From Listeria farberi (GTDB taxonomy: Bacteria > Bacillota > Bacilli > Lactobacillales > Listeriaceae), in assembly GCF_014229245.1 (NCBI RefSeq), contig NZ_JAARZJ010000003.1, forward strand, positions 1 through 64,000: a DNA stretch of 64,000 bases, read 5' to 3'. A program made the translations under genes and the position numbers. Below are positions 1 through 7,365 of this stretch, piece by piece. A model generated the notes under the pieces. The model worked only from the letters and a program-made list of their open reading frames with translations. It was not told the origin of the DNA and ran no database searches. The stretch's first letter is position 1. Each line of letters starts with the position of its first letter.

Positions 1-423
1 ATCCGTTAACTGTACTAAATATTAATGATTCAAACTTCATTTATGTACATTTAGTGAAGTGTGGATATCAAAGTGAATAAAACGGGGAAAATCACGCCGA
101 AACGAGTGGGTAATCTCTTTTTTCTCAAATTTTATTTCAAAATGAGTAATAATCATTCTAAATAAGAATGGTTTTTCGTCATTCATGACAAGAAATAGAC
201 ATTTCATTACATTTTTGGTTATACATTCTATTTTCATGTTACACTTTTTTTGTTCGAAAAAGTTGATAAAAGCCATGATTTACTACGGGAAAATGATGGG
301 TGATAGTGTCAGCTAAAAGTGAGGTGAATACAAAAAAGGGGTAGCTTTTCTAAGAGAATTATTTACTTTATCACAATATGTTTACGGTTTCACTTTATTA
401 TTTACAAAGAGGGGGAAGACAGA
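1..423. other. AT-rich intergenic region with no supported gene
   Basis: I see no convincing gene in this 423-base stretch. A 79-codon minus-strand frame (37-276) lacks a ribosome-binding site and reads as low-complexity AT sequence. An imperfect palindrome (AATGAGTAATAATCATT) lies near 140-156 but matches no regulator consensus well. The last 100 bases presumably hold the promoter of the downstream secreted protein; I could not identify clear -35/-10 boxes. Confidence 0.5.
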
Positions 424-918
424 ATGAAGAAGATTGTATCATTTGTAATCGCATTTGTATGTTTGTGGAGCGTTTTACTTCCAGGACAAGAAGCGAGTGC
501 AACAGCAAAAATCAATAGCTGGGATTTGGTAGATTCTAGTAAACACCTAGATTATTCAGGGAATTCAAAGTATATGTCATTTATCCGATCTGGGGCTAAT
601 ACTTGGAATGCTTATAAAAAAGGAGTTATTAGACCAGCTTCAGGAGCAAACAAATCAGACGTATATTGTAGTGATATTTCAGCAAATAATAATATCAACG
701 CGACAACTTACAGTAACGGAAAAATCACTTTTAACAAGAAAAATATGGATAAAAAAAATAATGCTGGGAAACAAAATGTTGCTACACATGAGCTAGGACA
801 TGGTTTGCGATTAGGTCATAATGCATCTAGTGACGTAATGTACCAATATAGCACTTCTAAAACAACTTTATCTACGAATGATAAACAATCATATGATGCA
901 GCATATAAAAAATATTAA
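424..918 (+). CDS. secreted matrixin-like zinc metalloprotease (small)
   Basis: The ORF follows a strong ribosome-binding site (GAGGGGGAAG). The 164-residue product has a Sec signal peptide (charged MKK, hydrophobic core, likely cleavage after ASA near residue 26). The mature domain carries H122-E-L-G-H126-G-L-R-L-G-H132, the metzincin zinc site, followed by an SDVMY Met-turn (M139). This points to a minimal M10-type metalloprotease with no propeptide or C-terminal domain. Oddity: position 8 of the metzincin motif, normally Gly, is Arg129. It lies 15 bases before another secreted-protein gene and probably shares its transcript. From memory, a secreted Listeria protein encoded near here (Lmo1656) binds host sorting nexin 6; I cannot tell from sequence whether this is that protein. 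Confidence 0.75.
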   Translation: MKKIVSFVIAFVCLWSVLLPGQEASATAKINSWDLVDSSKHLDYSGNSKYMSFIRSGANTWNAYKKGVIRPASGANKSDVYCSDISANNNINATTYSNGKITFNKKNMDKKNNAGKQNVATHELGHGLRLGHNASSDVMYQYSTSKTTLSTNDKQSYDAAYKKY

Positions 919-933
919 AAAGGGGTACTTAAA

Positions 934-1554
934 TTGAAAAAAACAACTATTGGCATTATCGCTTCAATAATTAGTATTTTAGGTATCGGCAGTATTTTAA
1001 CAGTAAACACCCATGCCGAGAAGACTAAACCAGAGAAAAAAGAAGTACCAACATATGCTATTCATTCCGATTATACACTCGATGTAGACAATCCAAATGA
1101 AGTTGTTGGCGATGCGGATCATGTATTTGTAGGAAAAGTAACGAAAGAAACAGGAACAGATTACAAAAATAAAACACCAATGGAACAAGAAGATGGTTCA
1201 ATCGAATATATTGGCGAAGCATATACAAATTATAAAGTAGAAGTCATTTCGAATTTAAAGAATGAATTAGCAATGGATAAAGAAATTGCACTTCAAAAAC
1301 AAGGTGGAATTCGGGAAGATGGGTCGGCTTATGACGTTTTTGAAGATGATCAACTTCCAGAAGTAGGCAAAATCTACCTATTCAATGCTTACATACAAGA
1401 TGATGGCTCTTTACTTGTAGCAGGAGGAAATTCTACTATTTCTTTCGATGAAAAAACAAAAAATATTGATACAGAAAAAGAAGTGAGCAAAACAGAGGAG
1501 TTTGAATTATATGAAGAGGCTGTTGAAAATCAAGTCACTTCAGAAGAAAATTAA
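934..1554 (+). CDS. secreted protein of unknown function, partner of the metalloprotease gene
   Basis: The gene starts with TTG after an AAAAAGGGG ribosome-binding site, only 15 bases downstream of the metalloprotease-like gene, so the two are probably co-transcribed. The 206-residue product has an N-terminal signal sequence (MKK plus a hydrophobic stretch, likely cut after THA near residue 28). The mature part is acidic and soluble-looking, with Glu/Lys-rich ends and no cysteine, lipobox or LPXTG anchor, so I expect release into the medium or loose wall association. I do not recognise the family. A role as substrate, chaperone or inhibitor of the neighbouring protease is only a guess from the pairing. 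A strong terminator follows. Confidence 0.7.
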   Translation: MKKTTIGIIASIISILGIGSILTVNTHAEKTKPEKKEVPTYAIHSDYTLDVDNPNEVVGDADHVFVGKVTKETGTDYKNKTPMEQEDGSIEYIGEAYTNYKVEVISNLKNELAMDKEIALQKQGGIREDGSAYDVFEDDQLPEVGKIYLFNAYIQDDGSLLVAGGNSTISFDEKTKNIDTEKEVSKTEEFELYEEAVENQVTSEEN

Positions 1555-1567
1555 ATATTCTAATGAT

Positions 1568-1606
1568 AAAGCATAACAATTCTTGGATATATTGTTATGC
1601 TTTTTT
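1568..1606 (+). terminator. intrinsic terminator of the secreted-protein pair
   Basis: The inverted repeat AAAGCATAACAAT / ATTGTTATGCTTT with a short loop is followed by a T-run, 14 bases after the stop codon of the second secreted-protein gene. Confidence 0.85.
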
Positions 1607-1672
1607 ATATAACCAATTGATCCCGAGAGCAAGTATAATAAAAATAATTTTTAAACAATTTGCAATTATTTG

Positions 1673-1701
1673 TTGCGCTTTCAAAAAAAATCGGTTAAAC
1701 T
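1673..1701 (+). promoter_or_regulatory. candidate SigA promoter of leader ORF and ABC exporter operon
   Basis: TTGCGC (1673-1678), a 17-base spacer and TAAACT (1696-1701) form a moderate SigA-type promoter. Initiation near 1708 would give a leader of about 250 bases before the first ABC gene. Confidence 0.45.
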
Positions 1702-1738
1702 AATAACGTTGCATAATAAAACAAAGGAGGAATGGACG

Positions 1739-1837
1739 ATGAATAATTATATGAAGGCTTCAAACAAGGCATTATTGCGCTTAAAAATAGAATTTATTTC
1801 ACCGGACCATTTCAAAAACAAGGGAGCTCTCCTTTAA
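1739..1837 (+). CDS. 32-residue leader peptide ORF upstream of ABC exporter
   Basis: This short ORF has an excellent ribosome-binding site (AAAGGAGGAA, 6 bases before ATG) and ends at 1837. It encodes a basic 32-residue peptide without a hydrophobic segment, starting MNNYMKASNK. I do not recognise it as a functional protein. Its place between a promoter-like sequence and a terminator-like hairpin (1889-1920) ahead of a multidrug-type ABC operon resembles the bmrB leader of the Bacillus subtilis bmrCD operon, where ribosome stalling on a leader ORF relieves attenuation. The CATTATT segment inside the ORF (1770-1776) can pair with the 5' arm of that hairpin. A degraded gene remnant is the alternative. 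Confidence 0.6.
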   Translation: MNNYMKASNKALLRLKIEFISPDHFKNKGALL

Positions 1838-1888
1838 TTTGGTTTTATTTTATACAAAGTGGTGACAAATAAATATATTTTTTCGGGT

Positions 1889-1920
1889 AATAATGGGCAG
1901 AAATAGGTCCATTATTTTTA
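1889..1920 (+). terminator. attenuator-like hairpin before ABC exporter genes
   Basis: AATAATGG (1889-1896) pairs with CCATTATT (1909-1916), followed by a T-rich tract. The hairpin lies between the leader ORF stop and the TTG start of the ABC gene, so it would act as an attenuator within the operon. CATTATT inside the leader ORF repeats the 3' arm and could compete as an anti-terminator. Confidence 0.5.
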
Positions 1921-1958
1921 TTTGTCCAATTTTAAGGAGAAAAGGGAGGGATTGTTGT

Positions 1959-3728
1959 TTGAAAATTTATAAAGCATTAGGTTGGTTTTTTAAAGAAAAT
2001 TGGAAACCTTATGCATTTGGGGTAACCATTTTGTTTACGATTGCGCTTTTACAGTTAGTTCCGCCACAAATTATTGGCTATACGGTTGATGCTGTAACGA
2101 ATGACTCACTGACAAAAGACAAATTGATTAAATGGATGGTTATTCTAGTTGTAGCAGCAATTCTTGCATACGCTGGTCGCTATGTGTGGCGAATGTTAAT
2201 TTTTGGTTCTGATAATAAATTACAACGAACTTTACGCTTGCGATTATTTGAACATTTTACAAAGATGTCGCCATTTTTCTTTCAACGTTATCGTACTGGG
2301 GATTTAATGGCCCATGCGACGAATGATATTACAGCCATTCAACAAGTAGCAGGAATTGGTGTTTTGACCCTATCAGATTCTGTTCTAACAGGCGGAACGG
2401 TTATTGCAACAATGGCGATTACAATTGATTGGCGCTTAACTTTGATTGCATTACTTCCAATGCCGTTTATGGTGCTCGGAAGTTCGATTCTAGGTAAAAA
2501 GTTACATGATCGCTTTCACGGGGCGCAAGCAGCTTTTTCGATGCTAAATGATAAAACGCAAGAAAGTATTTCTGGAATTAAAGTAACTCGGACATTTGGG
2601 CAAGAGAAAGAGGATATTCAAGATTTTGCGAAACAAACGAAAGAAGTTGTTCAAAAAAATATTTCTGTCGCTAAAGTGGATGCAATGTTCGATCCGATGA
2701 TTTCTATTATTGTGGGGATTTCATTTGTTCTTTCATTAGGGTTTGGAGCGAAATTCGTTGTAGACGGAGAATTAACTATTGGGCAAGTAATTGCTTTTTC
2801 AAATTATTTATTCTTATTAATTTGGCCGATGTTAGCATTTGGGTTCTTATACAATATTATCCAGCGCGGGAATGCTTCTTATGATCGAGTGCAACATTTG
2901 CTCGCCGAAAAAGAAGATGTTGTTGACCATGAAGGTGCAGTAGATACGGTTCCAGTTGGGAACTTACAAGTAGCAATAGATAAATTTATTTATCCAGATG
3001 AAAGTGTTCCAGTTTTATCAGATATTCATTTTAATTTAAAAGCCGGGGAAACACTGGGGATAGTTGGTCGAACTGGTTCTGGGAAAACCTCCTTATTAAA
3101 ACTGTTAATGCGGGAATATGATACGTATGAAGGTAAGATTGCTTTCGCTAACATGAAAATTCAAGACTACACAGTTCGAGCTTTACGAGAAGCAATTGGT
3201 TATGTGCCGCAAGATCAGTTTTTATTCTCAACAACGGTGCGAGATAATATTCGTTTTGGAAAACCAGAAGCATCACAAGAAGAAGTGAGTAATATTGCAA
3301 AACTTGTGTCTGTAGATGAAGACATTCTTGGTTTTGAAAATGGTTATGATACGATTGTCGGCGAGCGTGGAGTCTCACTTTCTGGTGGACAGAAGCAGCG
3401 TCTTGCCATCGCACGTGCGCTAATTATGAACCCTGAATTGCTTATATTAGATGATGCACTTTCGGCGGTAGATGCGAAAACAGAAGAACAAATTTTAGCT
3501 AATTTAAAAGAGAATCGTTCAGATAAAACGACGATTATCAGCGCACACAGATTAAGCTCTGTTGAACATGCGAATTTAATTATTGTCATTGATAAAGGCA
3601 GAATTGTGGAACGTGGAACCCATATGGAGCTAATGGATTTAGATGGCTGGTATAGAGAAATGTTTCAGGAGCAACAGCTGGAAGAAGCATTAGAAGAAGG
3701 GGGTGCAGCAGATGGAAGCGATGAATGA
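1959..3728 (+). CDS. ABC exporter half-transporter, subunit with degenerate catalytic site
   Basis: I choose the TTG at 1959, about 9 bases after GGGAGG; the longer open frame upstream overlaps the hairpin and lacks a ribosome-binding site. The 589-residue product is a full type I exporter half: six transmembrane helices (about residues 20-310) then an ATPase domain with Walker A GRTGSGKTS, signature LSGGQ and Walker B LLILDDALSAVD. The catalytic Glu after Walker B is Asp here, the hallmark of the degenerate subunit in heterodimers such as BmrCD or LmrCD. It overlaps the next gene, its evident partner. The likely role is export of drugs or lipids from the membrane; the substrate is unknown. 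Confidence 0.88.
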   Translation: MKIYKALGWFFKENWKPYAFGVTILFTIALLQLVPPQIIGYTVDAVTNDSLTKDKLIKWMVILVVAAILAYAGRYVWRMLIFGSDNKLQRTLRLRLFEHFTKMSPFFFQRYRTGDLMAHATNDITAIQQVAGIGVLTLSDSVLTGGTVIATMAITIDWRLTLIALLPMPFMVLGSSILGKKLHDRFHGAQAAFSMLNDKTQESISGIKVTRTFGQEKEDIQDFAKQTKEVVQKNISVAKVDAMFDPMISIIVGISFVLSLGFGAKFVVDGELTIGQVIAFSNYLFLLIWPMLAFGFLYNIIQRGNASYDRVQHLLAEKEDVVDHEGAVDTVPVGNLQVAIDKFIYPDESVPVLSDIHFNLKAGETLGIVGRTGSGKTSLLKLLMREYDTYEGKIAFANMKIQDYTVRALREAIGYVPQDQFLFSTTVRDNIRFGKPEASQEEVSNIAKLVSVDEDILGFENGYDTIVGERGVSLSGGQKQRLAIARALIMNPELLILDDALSAVDAKTEEQILANLKENRSDKTTIISAHRLSSVEHANLIIVIDKGRIVERGTHMELMDLDGWYREMFQEQQLEEALEEGGAADGSDE

Positions 3729-5517
3729 GCAAGATGAAATGTTAGTGATGTCCGGCAAAGAACATCGTGAGGTTTTAAAACGAATGCTTAGTTATACCAA
3801 ATACCATATTCCAAGTTTGATTTGGACAGGTGTGCTTGTTCTTCTTGTGACACTTGCGGATGTGTTTGCGCCAATCTTGATTAAAATATTTTTGGATGAT
3901 TATTTGACACCGATGAATTTGGAAATGCAAGCTTTGTTAATTCTTGGTGCGGGCTATTTGGGACTTACGATTGGGAAATCGGTTGTTTGGTATTTCCAAC
4001 TGTTGTTCTTTCAAAAAATCGCGCTTGAAATTGTTCAACAAATGCGGATTGATATTTTTACAAAACTTCATTCACTAGGAATGCGTTACTTTGACAAAAC
4101 GCCTGCAGGAAGTATTGTTTCGCGCGTGACAAATGATACCGAAGCTGTGAAAGATATGTTTATTAATGTGCTTTCAACAGCAATTCAAAGTTTGTTTATG
4201 CTTGTCGGGATTTATGCTGCAATGTTTGCGCTCAATGTTCAATTAGCGCTATATAGTTTACTGTTATTCCCACTTATTGTCTTTATTATTTTTGTTTACC
4301 GAAAATATAGTTCCCAATTTTACCGGGCGAGACGAGAAAAATTAAGCCAATTAAATGCGAAAATCGCTGAGTCGATTTCGGGGATGTCAATTGTTCAACA
4401 ATTTAATCAAGAGCGTCGTTTAGTAAAAGAATTTGAGAAAATTAACAAAGATTACTATGACGTTGGGATGAAAAATATCAAATTTAATGCACTATTACTT
4501 GGACCAGCGATTGATTTAATTTATGCGTTAGCGGTTGTGATTATTCTTAGTTTCTTTGGGGCTGAATCATTAATTGGACCAGTAGCAATTGGGACGATTT
4601 ATGCGTTTATTAGTTACTTTGACCGTTTTTTAGAGGCGATTTATAACGTAATGGAACGGCTGGCAATGTACCAAGAAGCAATTACAGCGGCTTCACGAGT
4701 ATTTCGTATTATGGATGAAACAGAAGAAGTCCCAGCTCAATTAAATGATCCAGAAGCGAAAATCACGCGCGCCAAAATTGAATTTAAAGATGTTTCGTTT
4801 GCTTATGAAGGTGGACGAGATGTGCTTAAAAACATTAGCTTTACGGCAGAACCTGGGCAAACAGTGGCACTTGTTGGTCATACAGGGAGCGGGAAAAGTT
4901 CTATTATTAATTTAATGATGCGTTTTTATGAATTTGAACGTGGAGATATTTTAATTGATGGTAAGTCAATTAAGTCTCATGAAATTACTGAATTACGGAA
5001 GAAAACCGGGCTTGTCCTGCAAGATAGTTTTATGTTTTATGGCGATATTAATACAAATATTCGCTTGTATGATAAAAACATTACAGATGAACAAATTATA
5101 GATGCTGCGAAATTTGTTCAAGCGGACAGCTTTATTCAAACATTATCCGATGAGTACAAGCATAAAGTAATTGAGCGAGGTGCTTCATTTTCAAGTGGAC
5201 AAAGACAATTGATTTCATTTGCAAGAACGGTCGTGACAAACCCACAAATTCTCGTTTTAGACGAAGCAACAGCGAATATTGATACCGAGACAGAAAGCTT
5301 AATTCAAACGGGATTAAAACGAATGAGAGAAGGACGTACAACAATTGCGATTGCGCATCGACTTTCGACAATTAAGGATGCCGATTTAATTTTAGTTTTA
5401 TCCAAAGGAAGAATTATTGAACGTGGTACCCATGATACGTTAATTGCAGAACAAGGTGTATATCACTCGATGTATCAATTACAAAATAGCGGAATGGATT
5501 TAGACGAAGCGCTTTAA
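3712..5517 (+). CDS. ABC exporter half-transporter, partner subunit
   Basis: The start ATG at 3712 lies 8 bases after AAGGGGG and inside the end of the preceding ABC gene; 3721 and a GTG at 3703 are alternatives. The 601-residue product has six membrane helices and an ATPase domain with Walker A GHTGSGKSS, canonical Walker B VLDEATANID and H-loop AHRLST. Its signature is FSSGQ, not SGGQ. The heterodimer would therefore have one consensus site (this Walker B with the partner's LSGGQ) and one degenerate site (partner's LDD with this SSGQ). This is the normal asymmetry of BmrCD/LmrCD-type multidrug exporters. Confidence 0.9.
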   Translation: MEAMNEQDEMLVMSGKEHREVLKRMLSYTKYHIPSLIWTGVLVLLVTLADVFAPILIKIFLDDYLTPMNLEMQALLILGAGYLGLTIGKSVVWYFQLLFFQKIALEIVQQMRIDIFTKLHSLGMRYFDKTPAGSIVSRVTNDTEAVKDMFINVLSTAIQSLFMLVGIYAAMFALNVQLALYSLLLFPLIVFIIFVYRKYSSQFYRARREKLSQLNAKIAESISGMSIVQQFNQERRLVKEFEKINKDYYDVGMKNIKFNALLLGPAIDLIYALAVVIILSFFGAESLIGPVAIGTIYAFISYFDRFLEAIYNVMERLAMYQEAITAASRVFRIMDETEEVPAQLNDPEAKITRAKIEFKDVSFAYEGGRDVLKNISFTAEPGQTVALVGHTGSGKSSIINLMMRFYEFERGDILIDGKSIKSHEITELRKKTGLVLQDSFMFYGDINTNIRLYDKNITDEQIIDAAKFVQADSFIQTLSDEYKHKVIERGASFSSGQRQLISFARTVVTNPQILVLDEATANIDTETESLIQTGLKRMREGRTTIAIAHRLSTIKDADLILVLSKGRIIERGTHDTLIAEQGVYHSMYQLQNSGMDLDEAL

Positions 5518-5597
5518 GCAGAGAAGTTTATTTCAGACGGTAAAAGGAATATAATGAGGAGCGAAGTGTTACAGCAGATTAGTAGGGGGAATTAAAA

Positions 5598-6086
5598 GTG
5601 TCATTAATCATTTCAATTATCATTACACTTGTTTTTGGGGCTGGAATTATCATGATAAGAATGAAAGCATCAAAGCGTCCAGCAAGTGTGAAAGGGATTA
5701 TCATACCACCAATTATGATGTCAACAGGCGCTCTCATGTTTGTAATTCCTTTTTTCCGTGTTTCGTGGGTAGATATTTTAGAAGCTATAGCAATGGGGCT
5801 GGTGTTTTCTGTTATTTTAATTTGGACAACGAAATTTGAAGTTCGTCATAAATACGTATTTATTAAACGTACAAAAGCTTTTCCGGTTATTTTGATGGGA
5901 CTGTTACTCATTCGGATCTTCATTAAGTACTGGATTAGTGGTAGTTTAGAAGTGGGCGAGTTGTCTGGTATGTTCTGGATAATGGCGTTTGCGATGATTG
6001 TGCCTTGGCGAATTGTGATGTATTTTCAATATAAAAATACCGAAAAAGAGCTTAATAAAGTAGAAGTTAGCGGAGAGTACGAATAA
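5598..6086 (+). CDS. CcdC-like multipass membrane protein (DUF1453)
   Basis: The GTG start follows TAGGGGGAA. The 162-residue protein has about five hydrophobic segments and the C-terminal pattern WIMAFAMIVPWRIVMYF, which I associate with the CcdC/YneO family. In Bacillus the family is named after the cytochrome c maturation locus, but CcdC itself is dispensable there and its role is unclear. No cytochrome maturation gene lies nearby, so a direct redox role here is unsupported. It lies 80 bases after the ABC exporter and may be read from the same transcript. Confidence 0.7.
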   Translation: MSLIISIIITLVFGAGIIMIRMKASKRPASVKGIIIPPIMMSTGALMFVIPFFRVSWVDILEAIAMGLVFSVILIWTTKFEVRHKYVFIKRTKAFPVILMGLLLIRIFIKYWISGSLEVGELSGMFWIMAFAMIVPWRIVMYFQYKNTEKELNKVEVSGEYE

Positions 6087-6111
6087 TAGTGAAAGCATTT
6101 TCTAAAACAGC

Positions 6112-6141
6112 TTGAAAAATGCCGTTCGAATAGCTTATAAT
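6112..6141 (+). promoter_or_regulatory. SigA promoter of the lipoprotein gene
   Basis: TTGAAA (about 6112-6117), an 18-base spacer and a perfect TATAAT give a good SigA promoter. Transcription would start near 6148, leaving a leader of about 110 bases. Confidence 0.65.
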
Positions 6142-6143
6142 GA

Positions 6144-6250
6144 ATAATGTTACATCGTGAGTAATGTTACTTGCCGGATGGGTGAAGCATATCCGAGACT
6201 GACGCGGCCAGTTACAAAAGGGCTTCCGAGTTTGGCTTGAAAAAAAGGAG
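6144..6250 (+). ncRNA. candidate structured 5' leader of the lipoprotein gene
   Basis: Between the promoter and the ribosome-binding site lies a leader of about 105 bases, richer in GC than its surroundings. It contains hairpins CGGAT...ATCCG and ACTG...CAGT, a repeated TCCGAG motif, a GAAGC in one loop that can pair with a downstream GCTTC, and two direct copies of AATGTTAC around 6149-6172. I match it to no riboswitch class I know. The structure is inferred by eye only. Confidence 0.4.
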
Positions 6251-6259
6251 GACATCATC

Positions 6260-6775
6260 TTGAAGAAATGGTTATTAGTAGTTTTAACTTTAGCACTAGG
6301 ATTGTCGCTTGCGGCTTGTTCTGGTTCTAACAGTTCTGACAAAAAAGAAGACACAAAAAAAGAAACAACAAGTGATAAAGACAAAGTATTAAATTATTAC
6401 ATGGACTTAGTAGACGTTGTTAATGAAAACAATGGCGATTACAACGCTTATGTAGGAGCAGTTGGCGCAGATCCTAAACCATCTGAAGCAGAACTTGCAT
6501 CTCTTGCAAAACCAGCTAGTGAATCAGCACTAAAAGTATCTGAAGCACTTGCGAGTGAAAAAACACCAGACCTTGGTAAATCCACAGATGATTTTAAAGC
6601 AGCTGTGAAACAATTAAGTGACGCTTACAAATTAGAAGCAGACGCACTTAAAGCTAGTGGTCGCGATACAACAAAAGCAGACGAAGCGATGGCAAAAGCG
6701 GACGAAGCAATTGCTGGCGTATTAAAAGATGCTGGACTTAATCCTTCAAGCATTACAACAGATACAGCTTCCTGA
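6260..6775 (+). CDS. predicted lipoprotein, unknown function
   Basis: The TTG start follows AAAAAAAGGAGG. The 171-residue product has a lipoprotein signal peptide with lipobox LAAC (lipidated Cys20), then a Ser/Lys/Asp-rich linker, then an Ala/Lys/Glu/Asp-rich helical domain (about residues 45-165) without cysteines. It should be attached to the outer face of the membrane. The helical domain could be a coiled coil or helical bundle, but I do not recognise a family. It is preceded by its own promoter and an unusual structured leader, so its expression may be regulated at RNA level. A terminator-like AT-rich region follows. Confidence 0.75.
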   Translation: MKKWLLVVLTLALGLSLAACSGSNSSDKKEDTKKETTSDKDKVLNYYMDLVDVVNENNGDYNAYVGAVGADPKPSEAELASLAKPASESALKVSEALASEKTPDLGKSTDDFKAAVKQLSDAYKLEADALKASGRDTTKADEAMAKADEAIAGVLKDAGLNPSSITTDTAS

Positions 6776-6819
6776 TAATAAAGAAACCGAAATAAAAGAC
6801 TATCAATTGAAAAGATAAA

Positions 6820-6898
6820 AGCGAAACATAATGTGTACGATATAACATTTGCTTGCTATTTTTCAGTTAAAAGCCCTTTTATTTCGGTTTTTTTGTTT
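6820..6898 (+). terminator. possible loose terminator after the lipoprotein gene
   Basis: GAAACCGAAATAAAAG just after the lipoprotein stop (6782-6797) is complementary to CTTTTATTTCGGTTTTTTTG near 6874-6893. This gives a long-loop hairpin ending in a T-run. The loop is about 75 bases, so termination efficiency is uncertain. Confidence 0.5.
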
Positions 6899-6948
6899 AA
6901 GAAATGTCGCTTAATAGGAAAAATAAAGTAATATAGAGGTGAATTGCA

Positions 6949-7311
6949 ATGGGCGCTTGGGGTTTTAATCCTTGGGATAGTGATGAAGCGGCAGATTGGT
7001 TTGGGGAGTTTATGAAACATGTGGATATCGATTTTATCATCCAGACTGTAGAAGAAGTTGAAAATAATGAATATGATTATGAACGCATTAGAGCGGTCTC
7101 ATACATAGTAGAAATGCTTGGAAAATCATATATTTGGCCAGTTGACTATTATGAAGATCTAGATAAAATGGTGGAGAAACTAATTAATTTGTTAACGTTA
7201 ATGATTGAACCAGATTCTGATTTTTTAGATATGTGGGGAAATGATCCTGAAATTATAATAGCTGTACAAAAACAAATAGATGTACTAAAAAAAAGACAGC
7301 AAGGAAAATAA
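6949..7311 (+). CDS. DUF4259 domain protein
   Basis: The 120-residue protein starts MGAWGFNPWDSDEAADW, the typical opening of the DUF4259 family: small soluble acidic proteins of unknown function, often found near toxin-immunity or regulatory loci. It has no signal peptide or membrane segment. The gene stands alone, with a ribosome-binding site (AGAGGTG) 8 bases before ATG. Its 3' end contains a 13-bp inverted repeat spanning the stop codon, and a second hairpin with a T-run follows. Confidence 0.7.
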   Translation: MGAWGFNPWDSDEAADWFGEFMKHVDIDFIIQTVEEVENNEYDYERIRAVSYIVEMLGKSYIWPVDYYEDLDKMVEKLINLLTLMIEPDSDFLDMWGNDPEIIIAVQKQIDVLKKRQQGK

Positions 7312-7365
7312 ATGTTACTTTCCTTGCTGTCTGAGACGGTTTCTAAAAAGAAGCTGTCTTTTTTA
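7295..7365 (+). terminator. double-hairpin 3' end of the DUF4259 gene
   Basis: GACAGCAAGGAAA (7295-7307) and its perfect complement (7319-7331) flank the stop codon. A second hairpin, GACGGTTTC / GAAGCTGTC with G-U pairs (7335-7343 and 7350-7358), is followed by seven T residues. GACAGC at 7295 can also pair with GCTGTC at 7353, so the two hairpins may exchange. On the other strand it can end plsC transcripts. Confidence 0.65.

Noticed and set aside
37-276. 79-codon minus-strand open frame at the left edge
   Set aside because: No ribosome-binding site, low-complexity Phe/Ile/Lys composition and no family resemblance; it lies in an AT-rich gap.
6088-6101. cre-like TGAAAGCATTTTCT upstream of the lipoprotein promoter
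   Set aside because: The central CG of the CcpA box is lost (CA), so binding is doubtful.
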